From the NCBI RefSeq assembly GCF_010119975.1, contig NZ_CP048222.1:744001-808000 (forward strand): 64,000 bases of DNA, read 5' to 3'. The notes under the pieces are model-generated. The model saw nothing but the letters and a program-made list of their open reading frames with translations. It had not been told where the DNA came from and made no database searches. The translations under genes and the position numbers were made by a program. The stretch is from Rhodocytophaga rosea. GTDB taxonomy: Bacteria; Bacteroidota; Bacteroidia; Cytophagales; 172606-1. Within the stretch, counting starts at the first letter, position 1; each line of letters begins with the position of its first letter. Shown one piece after another: positions 1-9,175 of this stretch.

Positions 1-9
1 CAATCAATA

Positions 10-1011
10 GTGAAAGATTTTACTGTCATTTTTTTTCAGCGTAAGCCCCGTACGTATGGCAATTTTAGTATTGAAATATTATTTGAAGCCATTCGTTCAA
101 AACTTCCTCCATTTATTCATAGCAAAACCGTAATATCAAAATACGAGAGTAATGGCCTTTGGAAGAGGATATATAACACTATAGAAGCTTATTTTCGGCA
201 AGGTGATATAAATCATGTAACTGGAGACGTACATTTTTTAACTTTTTTGCTGAAAAAGAAAAAAACCATTTTAACTATTCATGATTGTGGCTTCATGAAC
301 CATCCATCAAGAGTAGCCAGGCAAATATTGAAGCTGTTTTGGTTAAAATTTCCAATTGCACGAAGCGAACTAATTACTGTTGTATCGCAGGCTACTAAAG
401 ATGATATACTAAAACATATTTCTTGCAATCCTAAGAAGATTGTAGTGATTCCTAATTTTATTTTACCAGGATTTAACCTTTTTCCAAAAGAGTTTAATTC
501 AAAACAACCTAGGTTGCTACACATTGGAACAGCACCTAACAAAAATCTCGAACGGTTAATTGAAGCCATACAAGGCATTGATTGCCAGTTAGATATTATT
601 GGAAAATTAAACGAAAGGCAATTTAAGTTATTAAATAATTATAATATACAGTATACAAATTATTATAACCTGACTGAACTAGAAATTATTCAAAGGTATC
701 ATCAATGTGATATACTTACATTTGTTTCCACATTTGAAGGATTTGGAGTACCTATTTTAGAAGCTCAAGCTATCGAACGTGCAGTGATTACAAGTAGTAT
801 TTCTTCAATGCCTGAAGTAGCTGGTGATGGGGCTTGTTTAGTTGATCCATATAATGTAATTGATATTCGACAAGGTATTTTGAGAATCATAAAAGATGAA
901 GAATACCGCAACCAAATAATTTACAAGGGTAAAGAAAACGTGAAGCATTTTAAATTAGAGGTGATTATAAAACAATATGTAAATTTATATGAACAGTTAC
1001 TTCACTCCTAA
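10..1011 (+). CDS. GT4-family glycosyltransferase, possibly 5'-incomplete
   Basis: A retaining glycosyltransferase of the GT-B fold (glycosyl transferases group 1, GT4) that would transfer a sugar from a nucleotide sugar to a growing lipid-linked glycan in the cytoplasm. The C-terminal half carries the E-x7-E signature (EGFGVPILE) followed by a typical SSMPEVAGD acceptor/nucleotide loop. The N-terminus, with FFQRKP followed by NFSIE, resembles the start of this subfamily, so little is missing. The apparent start is GTG at position 10 and the frame stays open to the window edge, so the true start may lie upstream. It is the only plus-strand gene here and is convergent with the exosortase group, so it belongs to another transcription unit of the same polysaccharide locus. 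Sugar specificity cannot be read. Confidence 0.85.
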   Translation: MKDFTVIFFQRKPRTYGNFSIEILFEAIRSKLPPFIHSKTVISKYESNGLWKRIYNTIEAYFRQGDINHVTGDVHFLTFLLKKKKTILTIHDCGFMNHPSRVARQILKLFWLKFPIARSELITVVSQATKDDILKHISCNPKKIVVIPNFILPGFNLFPKEFNSKQPRLLHIGTAPNKNLERLIEAIQGIDCQLDIIGKLNERQFKLLNNYNIQYTNYYNLTELEIIQRYHQCDILTFVSTFEGFGVPILEAQAIERAVITSSISSMPEVAGDGACLVDPYNVIDIRQGILRIIKDEEYRNQIIYKGKENVKHFKLEVIIKQYVNLYEQLLHS

Positions 1012-1243
1012 ACGATTAATGGAATATTAACTAGAAATAATGAAACTTATTTAGCTCAAGAAATAAAGTAATTAGAGAAAATATCTGATTTTTTGCCAAA
1101 TCTAAAAAAGACTGTCTATCTGCTATAGAATATTATCCGTACCATATCGGCAGTATTTGTTTGGATCAGTTTAGACCGTTTTATAATGTTTATAAAAATT
1201 GGATTATTATCAGGATTAAGTATTACAGCTTGTAAAAAAGCTA

Positions 1244-1732
1244 TTATATTAACTGTTTATTAATTTGATTGAGTTTAAGCGTGGGGAGTAGAAATATGGT
1301 TGTAAGGGGAGTAGAGAAAAAATTAAATAATTCTACTGAAAAAATTCCTATTTCAAAAATACCCGTCATCTTACAGAGCAAGTTTGTACTTACATATAAA
1401 AAAAAGCCTAACAATATTAAGTAAAGAGAGAATTTAACAGATATAGTATTTTTGTAAACAATCCATATAATGGATATAGTTAACAATCCATTGAAGAAAT
1501 AATAAAAGATAAGTTCTATATTTTTAAGGTTATTTGAGGAAAAAGCTCCATAATTACCTAAAAATGAAAAATCTAAAAAACTGTTGATGAAATCAAAAAG
1601 ATAACCTTTATTATCGCCGTAATAGAATTGATAACAAAATATCTGTACAGCAAAAAGGAGTATTGAAAGTATTATTTTGAAACGCTTAGATACATAGATC
1701 TTGTGCTTCGTTCTAATAGGTTTTACTAGCAA
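1244..1732 (-). CDS. Probable XrtX-associated integral membrane protein
   Basis: A 162-residue, very hydrophobic protein with about four predicted membrane segments and no recognisable catalytic motif. It overlaps the 3' end of the exosortase gene by 20 bp, so the two are very likely co-translated. Bacteroidota exosortases are commonly followed by a small membrane protein, and I assign it as the exosortase-associated partner on that context. The apparent start is TTG at 1732; no ATG occurs until well inside the protein, so the start is uncertain. It is the last gene of the minus-strand polysaccharide block. Role unknown; it could help present substrate or stabilise the exosortase. Confidence 0.6.
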   Translation of the reverse strand: MLVKPIRTKHKIYVSKRFKIILSILLFAVQIFCYQFYYGDNKGYLFDFINSFLDFSFLGNYGAFSSNNLKNIELIFYYFFNGLLTISIIWIVYKNTISVKFSLYLILLGFFLYVSTNLLCKMTGIFEIGIFSVELFNFFSTPLTTIFLLPTLKLNQINKQLI

Positions 1733-2279
1733 CTTTATTTAAAATTAATAAGTTTTTTCTATTACTGAACCGATTAGCCCAGATCATCCAAAGTGCAAAA
1801 ACACATAAATATACCGCAACAGTATAAGTATATTTATGATTGAACTCAAAAGAACTTTGATAATGTATGCTGTTTAAAAGCAATATCTGGACACGTATTA
1901 AATTAATTAGGCAGATCAAAATACTCCCAAAAAATATGTAAACACCTTTTAAACGCCAGTTCCCTGGATATGCAATTATAAAACCAATAAATAGCATAAT
2001 AAGATTAAGCCCATTGCACGGATTGGCAATAAGAACTAAGGGTTTGTTATTATATTTAATCTCACTGTATTCAAAGTGGTTATTTTCGTAATAGTCTTTA
2101 TACTGCATATTGTAGCCCCACCAATTCATTATTCTACTACTTACCAAGGCAATACTAGAAGTCATTTTTTCCTCGACTTTAGTATCTTTGGATATCCAGC
2201 TATGATAGATAACATTCCATAAAACATATAGAAACAATGCCTTGATGAGAAATTTGTATAGTTGCTTATTAGAGTGCAT
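1713..2279 (-). CDS. Exosortase family protein, XrtX-like
   Basis: A multi-pass inner-membrane cysteine transpeptidase/protease that recognises a short C-terminal tripartite signal on exported proteins. Of 188 residues, the three expected catalytic positions are visible: Cys88 in NPCNGL, Arg129 in the LIRVQ segment and His148 in FNHKYT, each at the edge of a hydrophobic helix. That order and spacing is the exosortase signature. Bacteroidota members of this length next to polysaccharide genes are called XrtX. A small protein with a matching PID-type C-terminal signal is encoded immediately upstream (2372-2590), which supports the assignment. It sits between that gene and a membrane partner with which it overlaps. 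The subfamily label is inference; exosortase membership is strong. Confidence 0.85.
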   Translation of the reverse strand: MHSNKQLYKFLIKALFLYVLWNVIYHSWISKDTKVEEKMTSSIALVSSRIMNWWGYNMQYKDYYENNHFEYSEIKYNNKPLVLIANPCNGLNLIMLFIGFIIAYPGNWRLKGVYIFFGSILICLINLIRVQILLLNSIHYQSSFEFNHKYTYTVAVYLCVFALWMIWANRFSNRKNLLILNKVASKTY

Positions 2280-2327
2280 AAGTTACTTATCCAATTAATC
2301 AAAAACCTTTGTTAAGTTATTTAAAAT

Positions 2328-2361
2328 TAGAAAGGATGGAATTAATAATTCTATCCTTTCT
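2328..2361 (-). terminator. Terminator-like hairpin after the PID-CTERM gene
   Basis: Arms 2328-2343 and 2346-2361 are complementary over 16 bp with one wobble or mismatch and a very short loop. It lies 10 bp past the stop codon of the PID-CTERM gene on the minus strand. Because the exosortase gene begins only about 50 bp further on, it may attenuate rather than abolish read-through. Confidence 0.5.
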
Positions 2362-2371
2362 AAGAAACCAA

Positions 2372-2590
2372 TTATTCACTAGTCTCTTTTTTCTGAAATA
2401 AAAATTTACTAGCACCTAAGCCAATACCTGCAGCAAGTAATAAACTTAACCCACCATCTATAGGAATTTTTTTGGGATGATCTTTTCCTTTATGAGGAAT
2501 ATCAGTATCAGGCTTAAGTGCAAAACTTGACATACTGAAAAAACTAATAAAAGAGACAACAAGAAATGATTTTAAAATTGTGTTTTTCAT
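2372..2590 (-). CDS. Small exported protein with PID-CTERM sorting signal
   Basis: A 72-residue protein with an N-terminal signal peptide (about residues 1-24, ending SSFA), a short hydrophilic Lys/His/Pro stretch, then the signal Pro43-Ile44-Asp45 followed by GG, a hydrophobic helix (about 48-65) and a basic FQKK end. This motif, helix and basic tail arrangement is the exosortase-recognised tripartite signal; the PID motif is the type paired with XrtX in Bacteroidota. I chose the ATG at 2590 because it starts the signal peptide; an upstream in-frame extension looks non-coding. The mature part would be only about 20 residues, so it may be a peptide tag, anchor or linker rather than an enzyme. 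The exosortase gene follows on the same strand. Confidence 0.75.
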   Translation of the reverse strand: MKNTILKSFLVVSFISFFSMSSFALKPDTDIPHKGKDHPKKIPIDGGLSLLLAAGIGLGASKFLFQKKETSE

Positions 2591-3012
2591 ATATATAAAT
2601 AATTTACAATTCAGTAATAAATATACATAAATTCTTATTGTCTGCAAAATAATTAAAACTTGATTTATGTAGCTATCTTGTATATTTCTATCATTTGAGA
2701 ATATTATCAGGTAACCTCCTAATCGCTTTATACAACAAAGCAATTGCCATATTACTTTTGCTCCCCTAATTATAAACTGATTTATTGGATTTTATTGAAG
2801 CTATATTGAAAATAAGGCTGTTGTAATAGAACTGAACTCTTTCTTTTGAATTAGCTGACTATTGACTGACTTTTAAACTTTCGAAAATCTGTGTTGACTA
2901 TTAGTTTTATACAAAAGTCTACACAGATTCTAAAATGGCTCATTATAATTATATACAACAATAGAATGTATAAAACCCTCAACAGCTTCTTTCCTATAGA
3001 AACTGACTTATA
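2591..3012 (-). other. Intergenic region upstream of the PID-CTERM gene
   Basis: About 420 bp of AT-rich DNA between the PID-CTERM gene and the GT2 gene that ends at 3013. It should hold the promoter for the exosortase mini-locus, but I see no convincing Bacteroidota promoter match. A 64-codon open frame on the plus strand has no coding character. Confidence 0.5.
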
Positions 3013-3867
3013 TTATTTTATTTTTTTAATTTCTTCGATTTTAATATCGACAATTAATCTGAACCAGAAGCCTTGTAAAAAATGAAATATCCACCCTTGT
3101 TTACCATCCAAAATGCCTAATTTAAAAATAAAACGATAAAAGAAATATAAAAATGGCCGTATGTATAGAGGTAATTTCCACCATATACTTTTAAAAAATG
3201 CTATCCTTTCATCTGGGCTCCCAAAAAAATCAGGTTTAACCTGCTGTTTTCTAAGTTTTTCAAATCTCTCTACTTCCTCAATGGCAGTAAGATCACTATA
3301 TCTGTTATGCTTTTCTATCCAAAATCTTATTTCATTCTCTTTTAGATTTTCCTCTAATATATATCCCTTTTCCCAAATAAGTGTTTTACCAGGTACAACA
3401 AACCGATGATCCATATTTTCGTTTATATCTGAATAGCCTATTCCTGTCCGGAACATCTTCAATAGATATTTAGGAAAATATCCACCATGTTTAATCCAAC
3501 GTCCTTTAAAAAAATTTTTTCTATTAAAATAGATACCATCAACGTTTTTAGGAATTTGTAACAGATCAAACTCTTTTAATTTTTTAAATAACTCAATACT
3601 AACGATATGGTCAGCATCTAAGCCAATAGTCCAGGGTGTTGTTATACTAAAATTTTTTAATGCGTAATCCCATTGTTTTGGGTGATTTACAAATTTGTTT
3701 GTAAGTACAGTTGCACCGAATTCTTTGGCAATAGAGAGAGTCTCATCTGTACTTCCTGAGTCCAAAATATAAATTGATGCATGTAAATCTTTAATTGAAG
3801 ATAATAACCGTGGAAGATGTAATTTTTCATTATATGTCAATATAACAAATGAAAAACCTGGATGCAT
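3013..3867 (-). CDS. GT2-family glycosyltransferase
   Basis: An inverting GT-A-fold glycosyltransferase (GT2), similar in layout to the LPS core beta-glucosyltransferase WaaE/KdtX group. The N-terminus reads FVILTYNEK, followed by ILDSGSTDET for nucleotide binding and a GLDADH segment supplying the metal-binding DxD. At 284 residues it has the normal length. The last third is rich in aromatic and basic residues and probably attaches to the membrane surface. It lies at the 3' end of the minus-strand exopolysaccharide block, 185 bp from the next glycosyltransferase gene, and would add one sugar to the repeat unit on its lipid carrier. Donor and linkage are unknown. Confidence 0.88.
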   Translation of the reverse strand: MHPGFSFVILTYNEKLHLPRLLSSIKDLHASIYILDSGSTDETLSIAKEFGATVLTNKFVNHPKQWDYALKNFSITTPWTIGLDADHIVSIELFKKLKEFDLLQIPKNVDGIYFNRKNFFKGRWIKHGGYFPKYLLKMFRTGIGYSDINENMDHRFVVPGKTLIWEKGYILEENLKENEIRFWIEKHNRYSDLTAIEEVERFEKLRKQQVKPDFFGSPDERIAFFKSIWWKLPLYIRPFLYFFYRFIFKLGILDGKQGWIFHFLQGFWFRLIVDIKIEEIKKIK

Positions 3868-4052
3868 ATGTAATCTGTTTATTTTTTTCTTCTAGTGTAT
3901 ATTAGTTTGTAATCAGATTAAACCTTTAAAGTATATATTTGATTTAAATTGATTGTCTTCGAGAAATAATAAATCTACTTATCAGAATAGAATACTTATT
4001 GGCTGTAGTGTATTTTTTATCAATTCAGGATATCATTAATTAATTTTCTATG

Positions 4053-5195
4053 CTAATCATTGCTTATAAATAAAGTATTATAATCCTCAGTGAATGTTGA
4101 TTCTTTGATATAACGTTGTGCCATTTTTTGTGCTCCCTCAGCTAAAGAATCAAATTGTTTTTGCTCCATCTCAAATGCTTCAATGATTGCTTCTTTTAGT
4201 AAGTCTGGTCTTTCTAAAGGTATATCCCAGCCAGAACCAAAATTTTCTAAGTTTCTCCAAGGAGTTTTATCACTTATTATAACAGGGCGGCCAGCGTTTA
4301 GAGACTCAAATATTACATGCCCGAAATTTTCGCCGAAAGTAGGCATAATAAAAAAATGATATCGCGATAAAATTGAATAGGCCTCTTTCGGCTTAATTCC
4401 ACCTCTATAATTTACTTTTATGTTCGATGGCAAGGTTGCAATTAAATTTTGACAGGTTAGCCAGTAATCTTGATCATATATATGTCCATAAATATCATAT
4501 TCTATCAGAAAATTCAGTTCTGACAATAATTTCAAAACAAGCAAATGATTTTTTTTTGGTGCCAGCAGTGAAATAGTAACTAACTTAAGACTCTTACTTT
4601 TTTTAATAATAGGTGTAATGGGATAGGTTGTTAAGTCAGGTGTGTCGTTAGCTAAAATAACTTCTGCTTTCTGGCCAAATGTCTTTTTTACATCTAATAT
4701 TTCCTGATGGTCAGTAGCATGCCATCTTATTTTATTATGCATATTGGCCATTTTAAAAAGTTCTAGATACATTTTCTTTTTAAAAGGTTTTATTGCCAGA
4801 GCACCTGGATGTAATAGTCCCCGAGGGGCCATTACTACATTTATGTTCATTTGTTTGGCTAGATACAGAGGCGCTATGACAAAATAAAATTCATGAAATC
4901 CATTTAAATAAATAATATCTGGTTGGATTGAATGAATGAGATTTTTTATTTTTTGAAAACCGATTGTTTCTCTAGTTAAGTAAATAACCTTGCCTTTATT
5001 ATAAACATCTGTCCATTGATTCGTTTCTATTCCTTCTAATAGTTCTTTAGGTGCTCTATATTCATGATTCAATGTAATTACATAAAACCGGAATATATTA
5101 CTAAGACTTTTAACAAGGTTAACTAATGATTGTGGAACTCCGCCACCTTTATAAGCTGGCTCAAATGACTCGCTAAAAATGAGTATCTTCTTCAA
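4053..5195 (-). CDS. GT4-family glycosyltransferase
   Basis: A 380-residue GT-B glycosyltransferase. The N-terminal acceptor domain opens with FSESFEPAYKGGGVPQSL, the glycine-rich first loop of GT4 enzymes, and the C-terminal donor domain contains E-x7-E as ENFGHVIFE followed by AGRPVIISDKTPW. It is transcribed with the upstream glycosyltransferase genes; the gap to the next gene is only 37 bp. It probably adds one sugar to the polyprenyl-linked repeat unit at the cytoplasmic membrane face. No unusual features were seen, and the sugar is unknown. Confidence 0.88.
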   Translation of the reverse strand: MKKILIFSESFEPAYKGGGVPQSLVNLVKSLSNIFRFYVITLNHEYRAPKELLEGIETNQWTDVYNKGKVIYLTRETIGFQKIKNLIHSIQPDIIYLNGFHEFYFVIAPLYLAKQMNINVVMAPRGLLHPGALAIKPFKKKMYLELFKMANMHNKIRWHATDHQEILDVKKTFGQKAEVILANDTPDLTTYPITPIIKKSKSLKLVTISLLAPKKNHLLVLKLLSELNFLIEYDIYGHIYDQDYWLTCQNLIATLPSNIKVNYRGGIKPKEAYSILSRYHFFIMPTFGENFGHVIFESLNAGRPVIISDKTPWRNLENFGSGWDIPLERPDLLKEAIIEAFEMEQKQFDSLAEGAQKMAQRYIKESTFTEDYNTLFISND

Positions 5196-5232
5196 GATTT
5201 TGAGATTAATTTATTATTTAGAAAACAACTAA

Positions 5233-6432
5233 CTAAGATGTAATTATTTTATCCTGCCAGGTTCTTTGCTTAATATTGGTTATAATATTTTCATAACCAT
5301 AATTAGAAATGAGATTAAAGGATTTACTGCCCATCATAGCTAATTCTTCTTCAGACAAGCTTAATATTTTAGCTAAATAATCGGTCAGTTGAGCTATATT
5401 CCCTGTTTCAAAAACAAATCCATTTATTCCGTTTTTTACTAAATCTATGGAACATCCTGTCATATCAGATACTATAATAGGTAAAGAAAAATTCATAGCC
5501 TCGTTTACAGACAGCCCCCATGTTTCTCCAATATCCGAACACATTACAAATGCATCTGCTATAGCATAATATTGAATTATCTCTGCTTGGTTAACAAAAC
5601 CTGTTAAATACACATTTGCTATATTTTCATTTTGAATTAAATACTCCATCTCGGTCCGCAGTTTTCCTTCACCAACCATTATTAGGCTTACATCTTTTTG
5701 TTTCAAATTTTTGAATGCTGATAATAAATCTATAGGGCGTTTTTTAGCAATATATTTTCCAACATATAAAATAACTTTATGGTGTAAGGGTATGTTAAAC
5801 TTTTCCTTCAGACTGTTTTTTTCTTTTTGAAGTATTTTATAGGAGTTTTGAAATCTTTCATTATCTACTGCATACGGGGTAAAAATTAATTGACTTTCAT
5901 CAACTCCCATAGATAAATAAAAGCGTTTATTCTGTTCTCCAATGTATAAGAACTTGTCTACAAAATGAAAAAGGAAATTTTTAAGAAATATTTTTTTAAA
6001 TAACTGGTTCTTTTTTCCTTTTAAAATTTCCTGGTTATATGGGCTTTCGCCCCGTAGGTAAACAGTATGTCCATACATTTTTCCTAGAATAATAGCAAGT
6101 ACGGTTGTAAAATATGCCCAGCCATGTATTACTATTATACTTCTAGGTATCTTATGTAACTCAGTAATAATTGACAAATTTATTAATCCTAAAAACCCAT
6201 TGTGTATGGAGGGTTTCCATGAATAATTCTTTAAAAATTTATATGAATAGCCTTTTAGTAGAGGTATATCCCATTTAACTCCCACATTGAATTCTTTATC
6301 TTTGGCACCTTGAATACTCTCATCGGAACAATACAGAACCAAAAGATTAATTTCATTATCGCAGGAAATTTTCTCATACAAAGGAGCATTATACTGGATA
6401 GGATGAGAGTTAATAAAAACAAGATGTTGCAT
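5233..6432 (-). CDS. GT4-family glycosyltransferase
   Basis: A 399-residue GT-B enzyme. Its N-terminus (LVFINSHPIQYNAPLY) matches the GT4 subgroup that begins with a SHPIQY motif. The middle has the linker strand VILYVGKYIAKKRP that starts the donor domain. The C-terminus carries E-x7-E as ETWGLSVNE and a VSDMTG loop. The gene is 21 bp downstream of the next glycosyltransferase gene, so translational coupling in one operon is likely. It acts in the cytoplasm on lipid-linked precursor. Confidence 0.88.
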   Translation of the reverse strand: MQHLVFINSHPIQYNAPLYEKISCDNEINLLVLYCSDESIQGAKDKEFNVGVKWDIPLLKGYSYKFLKNYSWKPSIHNGFLGLINLSIITELHKIPRSIIVIHGWAYFTTVLAIILGKMYGHTVYLRGESPYNQEILKGKKNQLFKKIFLKNFLFHFVDKFLYIGEQNKRFYLSMGVDESQLIFTPYAVDNERFQNSYKILQKEKNSLKEKFNIPLHHKVILYVGKYIAKKRPIDLLSAFKNLKQKDVSLIMVGEGKLRTEMEYLIQNENIANVYLTGFVNQAEIIQYYAIADAFVMCSDIGETWGLSVNEAMNFSLPIIVSDMTGCSIDLVKNGINGFVFETGNIAQLTDYLAKILSLSEEELAMMGSKSFNLISNYGYENIITNIKQRTWQDKIITS

Positions 6433-6453
6433 AGAATAGATTACAACGATTAT

Positions 6454-7704
6454 TTATGAATAGATAAGCTGTGACTCACGGATTGAAATATCTTCAACAG
6501 CTTTGTTGACCTGTAAATAATAACTTTGCCATGTATAGGTTTGAGCTATTTCATAAGCTTGTAAGCCTATCTTCTTGATTTGATCACGGTTATAGTAAAA
6601 GAATAATATCTTTTCTTTGATAGCATCTATATTATCAATCGGAATTATAAAACCTCCTCCTTTAGCCACTGCATCTTTAGCTCCAGTGTTTTCAGAAATA
6701 ATTACCGGTGTACCACATGCCATTGCTTCTAATACCACCATCGCCCATCCATCCAGATAAGAAGGGAAAATAAATACATCAGCATTTTGGTAATAAGTTA
6801 CTAACTCATTGTGTGGGAGAAAAGGTATATGAACATACTCCCCTTCATATAAATCTAATACATCTTGTGCGTCCGCCACTGGTCCTACTAAAGTAAGTTG
6901 TATATCCGGTAAGCTCAGTTGACGTAAAGCCTCTAGAAAGAGATGTATACCTTTTCGTTTGGTTAATGTCCCTGCAAAAAGTAGTTTAAAGGTGGCTGAG
7001 GTATTATACTGTGATTTTAAAGCAAAATTATTTGGATCAAAACCTAGATTCAATGTATAGATTCGGCTCTCTGGAAAGCCTGCATCAACTAACGTTTGTC
7101 TAGCAAAAGTAGAAAGGGTAAAAACATAATCTGTATACTTGTAATGCTCGGTTTTAAGCGAATTAGTTTCTGCAAATAATGTATCAGACGATAGCGTTTT
7201 TCTAAAATCAGTATATTCATCCCGTAATTTTTCTATCAATTTATGATGCACCTGCGCCAAATCTAATACTGTTATTTTGCCAGAATTTTTTGCCGCTTTG
7301 AAAGTTAATAAAGATGCGTTTTCATAACCAATGACAATATTTACTTTTTCTTTAGTTATTTGTCTCGATACATACCAGTCATATAGTCTATCACTGTAGG
7401 AAATCCATCTTACATTTTCTTTTTTAAAAATAATACTTAATACTCTATATATAAACTCTGAATAAGGAAATATATATATCAAATCATTATTAAGCGGTTT
7501 AAAGTAACGTTTTAGAAGGTAGCCTGTAAGCCTTTTCTTAAAAAAACTAGGTAATGAAGGTACTATTGTAAAAGGGAAACTATCAGGTTTATACCATATA
7601 GATGTAGTAAATTTATTGAGGTATCCTTTTTGTTGTAAGGCATAGCAGAGCTGATGTACATGCTGCCTAGAGGGGTGTGATACCAGTATACTGATTTTTT
7701 TCAT
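6454..7704 (-). CDS. GT4-family glycosyltransferase
   Basis: A 416-residue GT-B glycosyltransferase. The donor domain begins at LLFAGTLTKRKG and contains LDGWAMVVLEAMACGTPVI, in which the first residue of the usual E-x7-E pair is Asp. That substitution occurs in active family members, so I do not take it as inactivation. Its start overlaps the 3' end of the polymerase-like gene by 38 bp, the tightest coupling in the operon, suggesting the two are made together. Confidence 0.87.
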   Translation of the reverse strand: MKKISILVSHPSRQHVHQLCYALQQKGYLNKFTTSIWYKPDSFPFTIVPSLPSFFKKRLTGYLLKRYFKPLNNDLIYIFPYSEFIYRVLSIIFKKENVRWISYSDRLYDWYVSRQITKEKVNIVIGYENASLLTFKAAKNSGKITVLDLAQVHHKLIEKLRDEYTDFRKTLSSDTLFAETNSLKTEHYKYTDYVFTLSTFARQTLVDAGFPESRIYTLNLGFDPNNFALKSQYNTSATFKLLFAGTLTKRKGIHLFLEALRQLSLPDIQLTLVGPVADAQDVLDLYEGEYVHIPFLPHNELVTYYQNADVFIFPSYLDGWAMVVLEAMACGTPVIISENTGAKDAVAKGGGFIIPIDNIDAIKEKILFFYYNRDQIKKIGLQAYEIAQTYTWQSYYLQVNKAVEDISIRESQLIYS

Positions 7705-8995
7705 GCTGAGCGATAATATTGATAGACACTAATATTCCTATTTCTGTCCAATAAACAACATTTTCTAACCAATTGAATACCTGCATGTTAAATATTAACA
7801 CAGTAGGAATTTGGTGAATTAATAATGATAAGGCTATTAATTTTAAGAATGGATCTTTCATCATTCTATAGGTTTTGAATGAATATAGAAATATTGACAT
7901 TCTCATTACAACAATAAGGATAAAACCTACTAAACCTACTTCTAAAACTAAGCGTTCAGACTCTTCTTCATAAGAGGGAAGGGGCCCACTCGGTTTCATT
8001 AAAGACTGAGCTCCCTGGTAAGTAGTTCCTAAACCAAAGCCGATTAATCCAGCTTGATCAAGATACTTGAACGGATTAAATGCATCTTCAATTCTACTTC
8101 CTACATTATCACTGTTTTCGACACGATCCATAAATGAACCAACTGAGGCACTTCCTGCTTCAGTCTGGGTAGCAACAAAATACATGAGTGCAGAAAGTAT
8201 AAAAAAGTTAAATACATATGATAAGACTTTCTTACCCTGAAGACTCACAGCATACATGAAAAAGATGATTGTTGCCATAATAAAAAATAATCCTACAGGC
8301 CCCCTGGATCCAGTCATGAAGATGTTAACAATGCCTAATAAAAATGTAGCTACTATTATTATGCTTTTCAGGTTAATTTGAGTTATACTAATTACCTGTA
8401 ATAAGAGTAATATGAGAACAAAATTGAGAAAGGAAGTGTAGGTGCCTATATAAGAAAAAATGGTTACAATTCTGGGGTATTTACCAACCAATGCAATCGA
8501 TGAAGGATCATCACTTACATATTTATTAATGAAGCCGTAAGGTGAAGAAAAATATTGAATGATTCCAAGTATGAAAATACCTAGACAGATAATAGTAAGA
8601 ATAAATAATGTATTCTTTATATGTTCTTTTCTGTATACCACTAAAGGTATGACTATAGCTACAGATAAAAAACCAAAATGCACAATTAATCCTATGATGC
8701 CTACCAGTACTGTTCCACTATAATCCAGATTAAAAAGTTCAAGAAAACAATAAAATAACAGAAAAACTACTATACCAATGAATGGGTATTGTTTGGTTTT
8801 GATTTGCCTTTTATTAGTAAAAAAAAATATAAGACAGGCAAATGAAAAAATATACTTAACAAAAAATAAAGGTGTAGCCAAACCAGGAACCACCCATTTT
8901 CTTAATATGCCTTCTAATAAAATAAACGCATAAAAATAAATGAGCAGATGCCTGAAAATAACTGCTTTATGTTCAACTTTATTAGTTAAGGTCAA
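7667..8995 (-). CDS. O-antigen ligase/polymerase-like membrane protein (Wzy-type)
   Basis: A 442-residue polytopic membrane protein with roughly ten to twelve hydrophobic segments and one larger periplasmic loop in the second half, the layout of Wzy_C (O-antigen ligase) proteins. The segment MTGSRGPVG is the conserved Ser/Arg-containing motif of this family. Within a cluster that also encodes a flippase, a Wzc-like kinase and an export lipoprotein, it is the natural candidate for the polymerase that joins flipped repeat units in the periplasm. Sequence alone cannot separate polymerase from ligase. About 180 bp without a gene separates it from the upstream glycosyltransferase gene. Confidence 0.82.
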   Translation of the reverse strand: MTLTNKVEHKAVIFRHLLIYFYAFILLEGILRKWVVPGLATPLFFVKYIFSFACLIFFFTNKRQIKTKQYPFIGIVVFLLFYCFLELFNLDYSGTVLVGIIGLIVHFGFLSVAIVIPLVVYRKEHIKNTLFILTIICLGIFILGIIQYFSSPYGFINKYVSDDPSSIALVGKYPRIVTIFSYIGTYTSFLNFVLILLLLQVISITQINLKSIIIVATFLLGIVNIFMTGSRGPVGLFFIMATIIFFMYAVSLQGKKVLSYVFNFFILSALMYFVATQTEAGSASVGSFMDRVENSDNVGSRIEDAFNPFKYLDQAGLIGFGLGTTYQGAQSLMKPSGPLPSYEEESERLVLEVGLVGFILIVVMRMSIFLYSFKTYRMMKDPFLKLIALSLLIHQIPTVLIFNMQVFNWLENVVYWTEIGILVSINIIAQHEKNQYTGITPL

Positions 8996-9175
8996 TGTAA
9001 AAGAATTGGCTATTTGAGTTATGATTTCATTAGAATAATTATATCAGTGTTTATCTATATGTCATAAAGCTTTGTTGAACTGAAGTAATTTATAGCATAA
9101 AACTGCACATTAATAAAATGTTGTAATTATGGGTAACCAAAGCTCACTAATATATTTTTCTTCATAAGATAAGCT

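Noticed and set aside
2891-3085. 64-codon plus-strand open frame
   Set aside because: It overlaps the 3' end of the GT2 gene, has low-complexity composition and no protein-like features.
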